Positions 21,101 to 31,217 of a DNA stretch of 64,000 bases are shown here, in pieces. The notes beneath the pieces are model-generated. The model saw only the letters and a program-made list of their open reading frames with translations, ran no database searches and was not told where the DNA came from. The stretch's first letter is position 1; each line of letters opens with the position of its first letter. The stretch is from positions 1 through 64,000 of the forward strand of contig NBIV01000032.1 of NCBI GenBank assembly GCA_003194525.1, given 5' to 3'. The DNA comes from Gracilariopsis chorda (Eukaryota > Rhodophyta > Florideophyceae > Gracilariales > Gracilariaceae). Both the position numbers and the translations under genes were made by a program.

Positions 21101-22763
21101 CAAAGTCGACTAAACCGTGACAGGTCTATCACCACTCTTTGACCTAAACCCCTCTTCTGTGTCATTGCCATCGACTCATTGGAAGACGTCAGCAGCATGA
21201 CAACGATGAAAGCTGCTCATAAGCAGTTGTACGGACCAGGAGCGTATCCTTTTTTAAAAAGGGGATATGCTTCCTGTGGCCCTTTTGTTCTTCTTTATTG
21301 TGGTCAACGGCTTTCTATTACTGAGCGGAAGGAGTTTTAGAAAAAGCTCTCTCTCCAGGAAGGCGTGGCCCTTTTAATCCTTCGGAAAAAAACTCTAAAA
21401 GAATAGACAAGCGCCAGGGAGCTCATAGCAAAAAGAAATCGACCAGATGCAGGCGTCCAGTGGACATCGGTAAAAGTTCGGAAAGATTAGCACATCATCG
21501 CGAGACAAAAAAGGTGTTCCGCACTTCACACTTCAGTGGAACTTCAAGCAATGTGTTCTTTTGCATTAAGCGTTCTACTGAACGGTAAGGATAAGCGACG
21601 GTTTGACGGTGCAGGTAAGCGGAAAAGACAAGGTTGAACAACCATCCGAAGCGTAATACCTCCAGAATCGATGTGCCGAGATTAGGTATTGGCTCACGAT
21701 TGGTCAATTAAAAGCGCAATTGCTTTCCGTTTCGATTAAGGAGCCCGTATGACGTTTCGAGTATTCTTTCAAAGCTCGCTCGTATATGAAACAAAAAGAC
21801 GGCAGAAGTCACCCGAAAGAAATCTCATACACCAATAACAAGGATTCGGCTCACCGGTGTTAGATGAGCACCACCACGCCGAAAGGGCCAGATTCGCACC
21901 AAAGTCCAACATCATGTAAAGTTATCAACTTTTACATCACGTCTGAACAAAGAATTAACAGCGATGAAGCTTACGGCAGGCGTTGCGTGTAGCCCGCTTC
22001 ATAAAGCTCGTGCTTTGGCTCAGGTTACCAAGGGGTATCCCTATATCCCTTACAAACGCGGCGATCAGTTTACATCATCGGCAGGATCCCATCTCCAACT
22101 GTACGCCATGACACTGCACGTATCGATGGCGTTGTCAGAACTCCAAACTGCTGTCACGCCTGCGCAGGTGCGATCTGCATCTCAGCACAATACCAGTATC
22201 ACCGTTGTGCATTTAATCTTGAACTTGCACCTCCTCCGAGATCTCAAGCAATGTGCTCATCTCCCCTAATCTCATCCTCTCAAGCTACACGACAAATACC
22301 AAGCACTGAGGATTGCAGTTACCTCGAACAACTCGAAACATTCACGTTCTTTGATTGCACTGCTTATCCTCTCCATAACTTCGCTGTGGTCATCTTTAGG
22401 TAACTTGCGGTCTCAACTTACGAAACTGGTTACCGCAAACACCGTCTTGAAGAAATACACTGAAAACTATCGCATAACTCGACTACATCGTCACAAGCTT
22501 TGAATTACCTGATACCGACGAGTGTGATTTCCTCTCTCGTGTCTCCGATTTTCATATTCCGCTCCTTGAACTACCATTATCGTTCATTCGAGAGTGTCAT
22601 TTGAGTGTTGGGTGATTAACGGCCGTAAAATATCTGTGATTTACTTTGACACTGCAGTTTTGTCGGATACCGAACGAAGAAGTCGTCAGCCTAGGCGTAG
22701 TATCCGGTGAAGGAATCCCAATAACTTTTCTGGAGTCGTATTTGCTCTAACTTCTCCGTGGCT
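18133..22763. other. Long intergenic region, no gene recognised
   Basis: About 4.6 kb. The longest frames (18285-18908 minus, 19175-19555 plus, 19257-19583 minus, 21964-22269 plus) show no domain and overlap one another on opposite strands in GC-rich DNA. Features seen: an imperfect hairpin at 20626-20664 (CCTTGGCAAAAAGAAC against GTTCTTTGGCAAGG), an AT palindrome near 21248-21268, and a repeated GTGGCCCTTTT near 21276 and 21367. The stretch nearest 18133 must contain the bZIP promoter and that nearest 22764 the cyclin promoter. Confidence 0.35.
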
Positions 22764-23876
22764 ATGGATTTCAACCACTTTCCATGCCTTAGCATCGCCC
22801 ACGAGGTGAGTTCGCAGTTGTCTTCCAAGTCGAAACCTCGTTTTCAGCGTACGGTGAACGAGGACTATGCATTTCGATCGTTGTTGGATTATTCTGCCAG
22901 CCAGAATCCGAAGCATGACACGATTCTGGCTCAGCTGCAGTTAGATCCTCATCAAGAATATGTAAGGCAACGTCCAGCCGTTGTAACGTGGCTTGCTGAA
23001 GCCTGTGAAGTCTTTGGAATCCGAGCAATTACTTTGCACTTGGCTATTCGTGTTATGGACATTGTGGCACTTAATGCGTCGTGGAATCATTTGCTACCTC
23101 TGTGCGCTCTGACTTGCCTTTACACTGCGTCTAAGTATGAAGACTCCAAGGAATGCAGCCATGTACTTAAAGATTGGGAATTTCTCGGCATCCCATATTG
23201 TAGCGCTGAGAACATCAGAAATACTGAACTAATCATCCTTGCGCTTATGAGATGGGATTTTAGTGCGAAGACTCCTATGCATTTCTTCGCTGAATATTTG
23301 GCTGTTCTTGTTAGGCACCTTGCATTAGAAAAGGAAGATGCCAATGATAAAGGGGATAGAGATGAGTCATCCACCTTAATGGATTATGAACCAAGTTTGC
23401 AGTATATCACTAACTTGACTGAGGAAGTCGGTGGAGATGTGAGTGACATATCTTCTGATGAAGCTTACGAGTGCTCCGACTATTTTAGCCATGCATACCA
23501 GCATGAAAATCCTGTCCCGTGCTCGACAGACTGCAAGACTCCTGAAAGTCTTAAATACTTCGAGCGTGCTTGGAACTATCGCGACGAGGGCAACACCAAT
23601 CCAAACTCCTGTAGTCCTGAACCGCATTATGTGCAGTTTCTCAACATCTATCGTATAGCGGCACGGATTTTGGATTTCTCATTGCTTCACCCAAAAGTGT
23701 ATTACGCATTTGTTCCTGAGGTTCTGGCGGCCAGTGCACTTCATGTAGGCTGTGAGGTATACAGCGGCCAGTGGTCTTTCTCAGTGGACATAAAAGACTT
23801 GTGCGCCCACAAGGGCTCAGAGGTGGAGCTCTGCACGGCTGCTCTCAAGGCTGTTCTCCGTGAACACTGTGGCTAA
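22764..23876 (+). CDS. Cyclin-like protein
   Basis: A protein of 370 residues. The open frame begins with GTG at 22758; the ATG two codons later is taken as start. Residues about 36-180 form an N-terminal cyclin box: RPAVVTWLAEACEVFGIRA, LHLAIRVMDIVA, then LCALTCLYTASKYED with the Lys and Glu that contact the kinase, and NTELIILALMRWDF. An acidic Ser-rich insert (about 195-285) separates it from a second helical fold (ILDFSLLHPKVYYAF, EVLAASALHVG). It is expected to bind a cyclin-dependent kinase; the subclass (A/B, D or J-like) cannot be settled by eye, and I see no clear destruction box. Confidence 0.8.
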   Translation: MDFNHFPCLSIAHEVSSQLSSKSKPRFQRTVNEDYAFRSLLDYSASQNPKHDTILAQLQLDPHQEYVRQRPAVVTWLAEACEVFGIRAITLHLAIRVMDIVALNASWNHLLPLCALTCLYTASKYEDSKECSHVLKDWEFLGIPYCSAENIRNTELIILALMRWDFSAKTPMHFFAEYLAVLVRHLALEKEDANDKGDRDESSTLMDYEPSLQYITNLTEEVGGDVSDISSDEAYECSDYFSHAYQHENPVPCSTDCKTPESLKYFERAWNYRDEGNTNPNSCSPEPHYVQFLNIYRIAARILDFSLLHPKVYYAFVPEVLAASALHVGCEVYSGQWSFSVDIKDLCAHKGSEVELCTAALKAVLREHCG

Positions 23877-24462
23877 CTGATTCCATGGTGTTTATTGATG
23901 CTGCTTTTTGACGTGGTTCTGGGCGTTTAGATCGTTAGTATTGACGGTGACAGGGGAGGTCACCTCTGAATCATTTCTTACCACTGATAGTAGCTATTAG
24001 ATCTTTGTAGAACTAACATAGGATAGTGTCCCACAAATTGAAAACAGTTTGCTCTTCACCTATCAAGAATGTGACGTGCTTCAGTGCAACAGAGTCCGGC
24101 CTTATAGAAATAAGTATATCCCTGTGGGAGCGGGCCATCGCAGTGTGATAGAGCAAGCGAGAGGTTTGACAGGTTCACACAAATATAACTCTTCGCGGTT
24201 AGCGTTTGCTAGAAAGGATGTGTAGGAATCACCCTGAGCACCGTACTGGAATAAACATCGTCAATAGCAAATGTAGAAGACGTGAAGCTATTCCTCAGAT
24301 TGATGTGGGTTATTGGTTATTACTCAGACTTGTATTACCGTCACAAACGAAGAACAATGCCGGGATGGAATAGCAAGAACAAAAAAGTATATCTAAACTT
24401 GAAGCGAAGTAGTGTAGTATAGAATGAATGTGTTCAATAATATCAGAACGGGTAACCTGGTA
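23877..24462. other. Convergent intergenic region
   Basis: These 586 bp separate the cyclin stop from the PDH stop and presumably hold both 3' ends. I see no open frame of note, repeat or RNA gene. Confidence 0.4.
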
Positions 24463-25803
24463 CTACGAAGAGTTACCGTTGGTCGCAAGTGTCCCACGAA
24501 TAAAACCAGGATCGCCGACGTACACATCTGTAAACAGATCTGTGTTCGGAGGATGAGGAGCAGTCTCTGCAACCTTCACGGCAGCGTCGACCTCTTTTCT
24601 GATCTGCTTCTCTTCCGCTTTCAACTCTTTAGGTGTTGCCCATCCATGCTCAATCAAACGCGCTTTGACTCTATCAATAGGATCACGGCTAGCCTTGACG
24701 ATGTTGATTTCATCAATAGAACGATACCCAAGGCCTTGATCGGAAATACTGTGACCCTTATAGCGATATGTATCCATCTCAACATAGATCGGTCCGTTCT
24801 CCCGTGCATAATCTGCAGCAAACTTCATACCCTCACGCACACAGAGGACATCCATTCCATCAATTCTGATTCCAGGAATGTAATCACCTCTGGTATAAAA
24901 GTCTTCGGATTTGGCGCTTCTCTTCGTTGAGGTTCCCATACCGTAGCGATTGTTTTCGCATACGAACACAGTAGGCAGATTCCATAAAGCAGACATGTTG
25001 ATCACCTCAAAAATCTGCCCTTGATTAGCAGCTCCATCGCCAAACATTGTGATCGAGACCTTGCCCGTGTTGTTGTACTTTTGGGCAAAGGCGAGTCCCG
25101 CACCTAGGGGGCCTTGGGCGCCAACAATACCATTTCCACCGTAGTAGTTATTATCAGGCTTATACAGATGCATAGATCCACCCTTCCCTTTAGAGCAGCC
25201 GTTTGCTCGACCCGTTAGCTCTGAAAGGATGGATTCAACAGTATCACCACGCGCAAGTTGTTGACAGTGATTACGGTACGCTGTAATAAGACAATCATCA
25301 AAAGTAGTAGCGGCTTCGATTCCAACAGCGACCGCTTCTTGTCCGTTATAAAGGTGGCAGAAACCGCGAACCATCTGACGTGTATAGAGCGCATCGGATT
25401 CCATTTCCATGCGACGCATACGGTACATGCTTCGGAAATACCCGTGTAGCTCATCAGCGTTGGACACAGCCCTGGGTTCAGGTGCATCAATCTTGTGCGT
25501 CGCAAACGGAGCAATGTCGAAAGTTACCTCTGCTGGAGCCTGTTCAACCTGTTCTGGTGGAGGTGGTATTGACGAAGGTGCATTGGAACGATAAGATCTG
25601 TCAGTTTCCTGAACTGGGGCGCTGTCATCACCCGAGTGCATGTTTTCCGCTGGCTTATCAGCCAAATGGGCTTGCGATGAAGGGAACAGCCGAGCCCATA
25701 AAGAAAGATGACGAGTGTAGCTGACCTGTGTTGATAGAAATTTGGATCGAACAGCTCGATTTCTGCTGGCCAGACGCGCCGCCGTAAACGCGTTGCGCAT
25801 CAT
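24463..25803 (-). CDS. Pyruvate dehydrogenase E1 component alpha subunit, mitochondrial
   Basis: A protein of 446 residues from an ATG, intronless. With the beta subunit it decarboxylates pyruvate using thiamine diphosphate, the first step of the PDH complex. The TPP motif runs from GDG (255-257) to NN (284-285). Other hallmarks: MRRMEMESDALY, GFCHLYNGQEAVAVG, GKGGSMHLY and the phosphorylation loop YRYKGHSISDQGLGYRS. In that loop the Ser of animal site 1 is kept (S352), while the site 2 Ser is Gly (359). The N terminus has a clear mitochondrial presequence (Arg/Ser-rich) and an extra Ser/Pro-rich linker, so the E1 fold starts only near residue 95. In red algae the plastid E1 alpha is plastid-encoded, which fits this being the mitochondrial form. 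Confidence 0.96.
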   Translation of the reverse strand: MMRNAFTAARLASRNRAVRSKFLSTQVSYTRHLSLWARLFPSSQAHLADKPAENMHSGDDSAPVQETDRSYRSNAPSSIPPPPEQVEQAPAEVTFDIAPFATHKIDAPEPRAVSNADELHGYFRSMYRMRRMEMESDALYTRQMVRGFCHLYNGQEAVAVGIEAATTFDDCLITAYRNHCQQLARGDTVESILSELTGRANGCSKGKGGSMHLYKPDNNYYGGNGIVGAQGPLGAGLAFAQKYNNTGKVSITMFGDGAANQGQIFEVINMSALWNLPTVFVCENNRYGMGTSTKRSAKSEDFYTRGDYIPGIRIDGMDVLCVREGMKFAADYARENGPIYVEMDTYRYKGHSISDQGLGYRSIDEINIVKASRDPIDRVKARLIEHGWATPKELKAEEKQIRKEVDAAVKVAETAPHPPNTDLFTDVYVGDPGFIRGTLATNGNSS

Positions 25804-26694
25804 GGCTGAGAATTGAAAGAAAGATGAGCAATGCTTTCAGAAAGGACACGGAGCCGCAAAGAGTAGCGTAGTCACAAAAAGGCAGATTCCAAGGATTCGA
25901 TCGGAATAAGATATCAAGATCAGCCTGGCTTGTAAATATGGAAAGAGGAAGCACGCTGGTAATTGGCAGAATCGGATGCGGCTTGCGAAGAAGAGAACCG
26001 AGCGGTACGCGTTGCAGGAGCACCGCGAGACCTACTACGAAAAACAGCTGCAAGTGCTCTGCCGTCATAGCAGAGCACTGGATGGAAGCCGTGGTGTATC
26101 AACAGCAGATCGTCCTGCACGAGTCACTGCGTTCCCGATTTCGGCGCCAGTTTGGCATAACTTGTGTCCACGTGTACAATCGGCATACCTGTAGGCAGAT
26201 CTTCGCATGCTTCAAGGATATCGGGGACAACACCATGTGAGGTAACCTTAGCCTTCAATGCGCTGGAACTGCAGTTGTGAGGGGCCAGCGAGCGCGTTCC
26301 ACTCACGACCGCTCCGCAAGTTTGCATGACCATCACTCGCATCGTGCGTCTCAACGCGTTAAAGCCTTGAAGGCCTGTGGAATTTGCGGGCCTTCTCTGC
26401 CGTGACCCTTATGACGAAGAGCGACAACAGCATCGGTTCGGCTGCGGTCTGGTTAAGAGGCGCAAGCTTTGGATTATCTTTGTCTACCGCCAGAGTGACA
26501 GTCAGCGAAAGGCGCTACTCAAAGGGACAACGAAAAACTCATTCGTGAGCACTGTTGCGCTTGCTGTTACCGCATGTACAACTGCTTTTTTCGACAACAC
26601 TTTGCAGGTTGAAAGTTACGTTTTCTACCTCTTTCTGCGATAAGCTCCTACATCGTCCGTTTCGGCTGTTAGTACGGCGCGGCCTTACAAAGCA
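25804..26694. other. Divergent promoter region of the PDH E1 alpha and F-box genes
   Basis: These 891 bp separate two ATGs that point away from each other and must contain both promoters. Short frames (25938-26240, 26377-26643) have no recognisable domain. No TATA-like or repeated element stands out. Confidence 0.4.
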
Positions 26695-27732
26695 ATGATA
26701 GCCACCGCGTCAAGACCATGGTTCCACCTGTACCAAACGGATTTCGCGAGACTCCGTTCCAGTCAAGAAAAGGAGCACGGACTTTTCCAGAGCTCAGATG
26801 CAGAGCCATATTCTTCTGGATCACCCACGCAGGCCGAACAGGATTCAGAGTGTGACTCCCAAACTGAATCAAAGTTTGATATTACTTCACTTCCTGCAGA
26901 GGTTTTATCTACCATCTGCTCTTTTCTCGAAGCAGAACAACTCTGCAACTTGGCTCAAGTGAATTCTGCCCTCATAAGCCATGCATATGACCCGAAGCAC
27001 TGGCGCCGAATTGCTCGGGAGACGTGGCCATCCGAGTGTGAACGTGAACTTCGAAAACATCTTTATTCATATAAGACGTGGCGATTACTCTGCACACAGC
27101 GTCCACGACTTCGGACGAATGCCCTATTTGTCCTCCAGCATCAGTTCACCAAGACCGCATCACGATTCGCAGCCTCGGAACCGCAAGCTCCGGTGTTCCT
27201 CGTGACGTACTATCGGTTCTTACGCTTTTACACCTCAGGAACTGTTATGAGTCTCACCACTCCGGAAGCACCCCATCTCGCTTATCGCCGCGTTCGTACT
27301 TTTCACGGAAGAGCATCAGGACCAGATAAGGACGAAACCAGACCGCTCACTGGTTCCTATTCGTTCGATGAAAGTACAAGGCAGGTCCGTATCGAACTGC
27401 CTATGAAGCATCATAAGTTTCCCAACATGCGCAGTGGGAAAGTGTTCATGGACTTTGATTTGCATAGCACCACTCATGGCGCATATGACCGACTGTACCT
27501 TCGGAGCCATTTTGCAATGATGGAGGATAGTGATTTCGGAGGTGACTCTAACATCCTATATCCATGCGATTGGTTCGAGGACAAGCCATTTCGTTTGGTC
27601 CCTTTGTTAGGTTTTCGCGATCGTATCTACCGCGAGTTTCCGAAAAATGACGATAGAGACCTTGCCCAATGGTACGAGATGAAGAAAGCGGCTCGGGCGG
27701 AACAAAAAAATAGGCGTGGTTGTCGATCTTGA
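26695..27732 (+). CDS. F-box protein, FBXO9/Hrt3-like
   Basis: A protein of 345 residues from an ATG. The N-terminal 60 residues are Ser/Glu-rich. The F-box lies at about 63-105 (ITSLPAEVLSTICSFLEAE, LAQVNSALISHAYDPKHWRR) and would bind Skp1 in an SCF ubiquitin ligase. The C-terminal part begins with VFLVTYYRFLRFYTSGTVMS and LTTPEAP, a block typical of FBXO9 and yeast Hrt3, and continues with GSYSFDESTRQVRIEL and MDFDLHSTTHGAYDRL, the substrate-binding half of that family. It lacks an obvious TPR region at the N terminus that animal FBXO9 has. The stop lies 9 bp from the stop of the next gene on the other strand. Confidence 0.82.
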   Translation: MIATASRPWFHLYQTDFARLRSSQEKEHGLFQSSDAEPYSSGSPTQAEQDSECDSQTESKFDITSLPAEVLSTICSFLEAEQLCNLAQVNSALISHAYDPKHWRRIARETWPSECERELRKHLYSYKTWRLLCTQRPRLRTNALFVLQHQFTKTASRFAASEPQAPVFLVTYYRFLRFYTSGTVMSLTTPEAPHLAYRRVRTFHGRASGPDKDETRPLTGSYSFDESTRQVRIELPMKHHKFPNMRSGKVFMDFDLHSTTHGAYDRLYLRSHFAMMEDSDFGGDSNILYPCDWFEDKPFRLVPLLGFRDRIYREFPKNDDRDLAQWYEMKKAARAEQKNRRGCRS

Positions 27733-27741
27733 AGTTCGGCT

Positions 27742-28302
27742 CTAAATACGGGGAATCGTAGCGTGAAGGTCGGCAATAAGGTCGCTTGAGACACGCCAGC
27801 AATCCTCAGAAAGCTCGCCGTGGGGGTTGGCGAGACGGTCTTGTACTATTCGCTCCTCGTAGTCGGCTTCGAGAAGCTTCACCGAATAACTTCCTGGTTT
27901 AATTGTAACAGTATCGGTAGACGTGCGCCAGTCTACGAAGCACTCAAGTGAAGAGTTGTTTTCAGAGTCTCTAACATAGACTGGTCGCACATCGTACTCA
28001 AATCTCCCTGTAACCTCTGTCACGGCTCCAACTTTCCATTCTTGTGAGTCATTATGTCGGTAGGCCAGAAGGTCACCTTCCAGTATTATAGCTGTTTCTT
28101 CAGAAGGCTCTTCAATCCGTGATGTTGTACGGGCCCTTCTTATCGTTGAGAACTGTGGTACCTGTACCTGTACTCGGGAGTTTCTTTTGTAACAGTGCTC
28201 CAATGCTCGGCAAGAGCTTTGACTTTTCAAACCCGTTTGAGGCACGAAGTATGTACTCGGCCCTAAGAAGGCCGTGCAGTGAAACAGTATTGATGGCAAC
28301 AT
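27742..28302 (-). CDS. Conserved-looking protein of unknown function, possibly organelle-targeted
   Basis: A protein of 186 residues from an ATG; I do not recognise the family. The N terminus (MLPSILFHCTAFLGPSTYF, few acids, then Arg/Lys) could be a plastid or mitochondrial targeting peptide. From about residue 70 the sequence looks like a compact beta-rich domain: AIILEGDLLAYRHNDSQEW, KVGAVTEVTGRFEYDVRPVY, VDWRTSTDTVTIKPGSYSVK, and a C-terminal helix EDCWRVSSDLIADLHATIP. Its 3' end nearly touches the F-box gene (9-bp gap), so the mature transcripts probably overlap. Confidence 0.6.
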   Translation of the reverse strand: MLPSILFHCTAFLGPSTYFVPQTGLKSQSSCRALEHCYKRNSRVQVQVPQFSTIRRARTTSRIEEPSEETAIILEGDLLAYRHNDSQEWKVGAVTEVTGRFEYDVRPVYVRDSENNSSLECFVDWRTSTDTVTIKPGSYSVKLLEADYEERIVQDRLANPHGELSEDCWRVSSDLIADLHATIPRI

Positions 28303-31217
28303 GGAACAAGCCGTAGTTGTTTTGGTAGTAGATCTAAGGGTACACTAGACCCATGTCATTTGTAGAGAAAGACAATGATATGGAAGAACGTCACATAGGC
28401 GACCTCCGAACAGAAAGCTTTCAAAGCGGACGGGTCACTTCACGTCAACTTCGCTCGTCCTAGAACTTGGAGCAATGTGCGAAAGACATCATCCGAGGTT
28501 TAAAGGGTTATCCTTATTCCCCCAGTACCTTTCGTAGTCCTGGTGCGACGGGAACGCTACTTTCGCAAACCTCGCGTCGAACCTCGTCTTCATCAACACC
28601 GAGGGAAGAACCGGTCGAGATCATGAGATGTTCGGGGCCCGATTCGCCCTTTGCTCGAATATGTCGTTCTCCGTTACGTAACCCTCTTAACCCTTAACCG
28701 TTTAGCCTTATATCCCTTTGACCACTGCTGTGGATAGTGTGGACGGATACCCACTTTGCTATAGGCTACTGCTTTAGTCTCCGCTCCGAAGACGGACTGC
28801 AAGGCTCTTTCCTGCGAGCCTTTCACGATAGGACTCCCGTCAGCTGTCAGATTCTCGGAAACTGCGTCAAGCTTATGTTCGATGGTGCTTATGGTGAGCA
28901 TGAGTAAAGGGTTATCAGTATACCACGATAGAAACAAAACTGTGTGCCGAGTTGGAGGCGAATTGTGCACTTTTGCGCAAGAGGCTCATTCATGAATGAT
29001 CTGCGACTGCTACTACTGTGGCCAAAGAAGTATTGGCGTTCCTTACTGGAAGAAGAGCTCTACTGAAAGACAGATCTATGTTTTTACATCGAACTACCTG
29101 AGCCCAAACCCTTAAGGTGCGGGTGGTATCCTTCATAAAACTACTTTCAAAGGCATCTCCTGAACTTGGTATAGAAATCTTCTTTGCGTAGAAGTCGTGC
29201 AATGCTTTCGGGATAAGGAACAGAGTTTACAACCAACGATAAAGGTATTGCTAGAACCTTGTACTTTTTGTTCTATCGGGAATATACCAGTAGATAGAGA
29301 AAATCCTGGTGAGAAATTTCATAGCGCTGTTAAGTTGTGAGCAGGTACAGATGCGAAGGTGCCTGTTCGGAATACCACCATCTATTGACGTAAACTATTG
29401 AGCAAGGCCACCCCGGTACTTTCGAAACAATGCGGGAGCGAATACTTACACCGAGAATCTACGCCAGAGCAACGCTGTGGTTCCTCTCAAAGAGGTGGGT
29501 TATCCCTATATCATAGGGTGACTTACATATTACACATAAGATTAAGATAGAAGACTGCGGGGGTGAAGGGTTATAAGAAAACGGCGGGTCACAGTTGTTT
29601 ATTCGTATAATCACTGATCGCGGTTAGATCACGCACCGCGGGCAATGACATCCATCGATGCCCATGGCGAATGACTGCAAGAAATTCGAGAGGTGTAGCA
29701 CCTCGAAAAACATCCCGGGCAGTGTTGGGTAAAGCGAGAAACCCTTTGATTGATGGCTCAGCAGTCTTCGTGGATTTTGGCCCAAATGATGTTAATATTG
29801 TGGTAACACTTCATTAGTCCTAAAGAGTGGCTTGTTCCAGTTGGTGGATAGGAATGGTTCAGACTAGAATGCCGTCACGTGAAAGTTTTCAGCAGTGGTT
29901 ATGTTGTGTGTTGTTTGACTGTATGGTTCCACTAGCGGTCCACGCCCGGATGTGGTATCTGCTCTATAAGTTGTCACACAATTCTACTCAGATACTTCCG
30001 TAAGTGTTCTTGCTGAGAAATGACTTTCTTGGTTGTTGTGCATGTATTCCCTCGGCTTTCAAATTGGACCACAAGTGCTTGAGGACAATCTACCCCATGG
30101 TACATGTTCTACAGCGCATGATAGAGAGCTGAAACTGACCGAAAACATGTTGCAACGCGGCGCAATAGTAGAGTAGTAAAGCGCTGAAATGATATCAGTT
30201 TCATGCGCTCTTACAATTTGTGGCCAATTCTGGCGGACAGATATACTGATCTACGTCGCTGCCAAGCTTAGATGTTAGAAGATAGGGTTTAGAAAAGCTC
30301 AACGACAAGTTTAGTGTATTGCTGATAGTTGTGCGTAAAGCACATCACCAGCTGAAGGCTGAGTTCGAAAGTGACGTTTTCACTTCACAAACACACTCAT
30401 GTGGTGCAGCTCTACTACTAGGCCAGATAGCTGATAATAAGGAAGGAACGCTGCCCCGATTGGGTCCAGTTGAGGATAGTGAACACTTGCACAATGAGAT
30501 GCCGCATGCAATAGCGTTTGCAGCAGCCAATGATCAGGCTGGAACGGAGGAGGGGACCACTTGTCGCACGTTGATACGTAAACGGTTCATTTGCGAATCG
30601 GCGTAGATCCGCAAAAGATCTGAGCGGAATGAGTTTTGTTCTGCGCCGAGCAGCGACCTTGGCGAGGGCCACTGCACGGCGGGTGCGACGGTTTCAGATT
30701 TGCATTGATATTTTTAGGCTGTTGCGTACGAGGTGGCCCGCTCCAACGCAGAGAGATTGCTTGGCAGCCGCTCGTTCCATCTGCCGCATGAAAGGTTACA
30801 CTGCAGAAAGGTACCGTTGGTACCCACGCATGGCCCAACTGGGGCAGGGCTGTCGCATTCGTGACCAGTGATTTGGTCACTCCTCCCGTGAGCATGACTG
30901 TCTTTTCGGCGTGAGCTCACAGCCCCCCACCGACCTCCACGGCTCACAACGCCCCAACCGCCGGTTCTCATTTGCAGCCTCCATACCGCTACCGCTAACT
31001 GGCGTCGACTCACTAATAGATATCGCGCGCGACGATCCGTGCGCCTTGCAAATGACTTTTCATCTCTGAGTTGCGCCATCCCCCACCGCTTCTGTCCTCA
31101 ACAGTAAACGCTCCTCACCACAACACCTGCCAACCTCCGCGCTCCCGTGAGGACAGGCCGGAGACTTGTTCTCATCCACACCAGAGGGCTACTACGCACC
31201 CTCGTGTCAACATCGAG
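28303..31217. other. Intergenic region, no gene recognised
   Basis: About 2.9 kb. The open frames are short; one of 80 codons at 30629-30871 starts at ATG and is Arg-rich but has no motif. Several copies of AAGGGTTAT or its complement (about 28503, 28691, 28913, 29567) suggest old MITE debris, but no clean inverted pair could be drawn. The pyrimidine-rich stretch 30900-31217 precedes the glucan synthase start and is its likely promoter and leader. Confidence 0.4.

Noticed and set aside
30629-30871. 80-codon ATG frame upstream of the glucan synthase
   Set aside because: Arg-rich by composition, no motif; short enough to be chance.
31071-31217. N-terminal extension of the glucan synthase frame
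   Set aside because: Begins at TTG; the sequence is Pro/His/Thr-rich leader-like, and the ATG at 31218 is followed at once by plausible protein (MVLEALVSKL).
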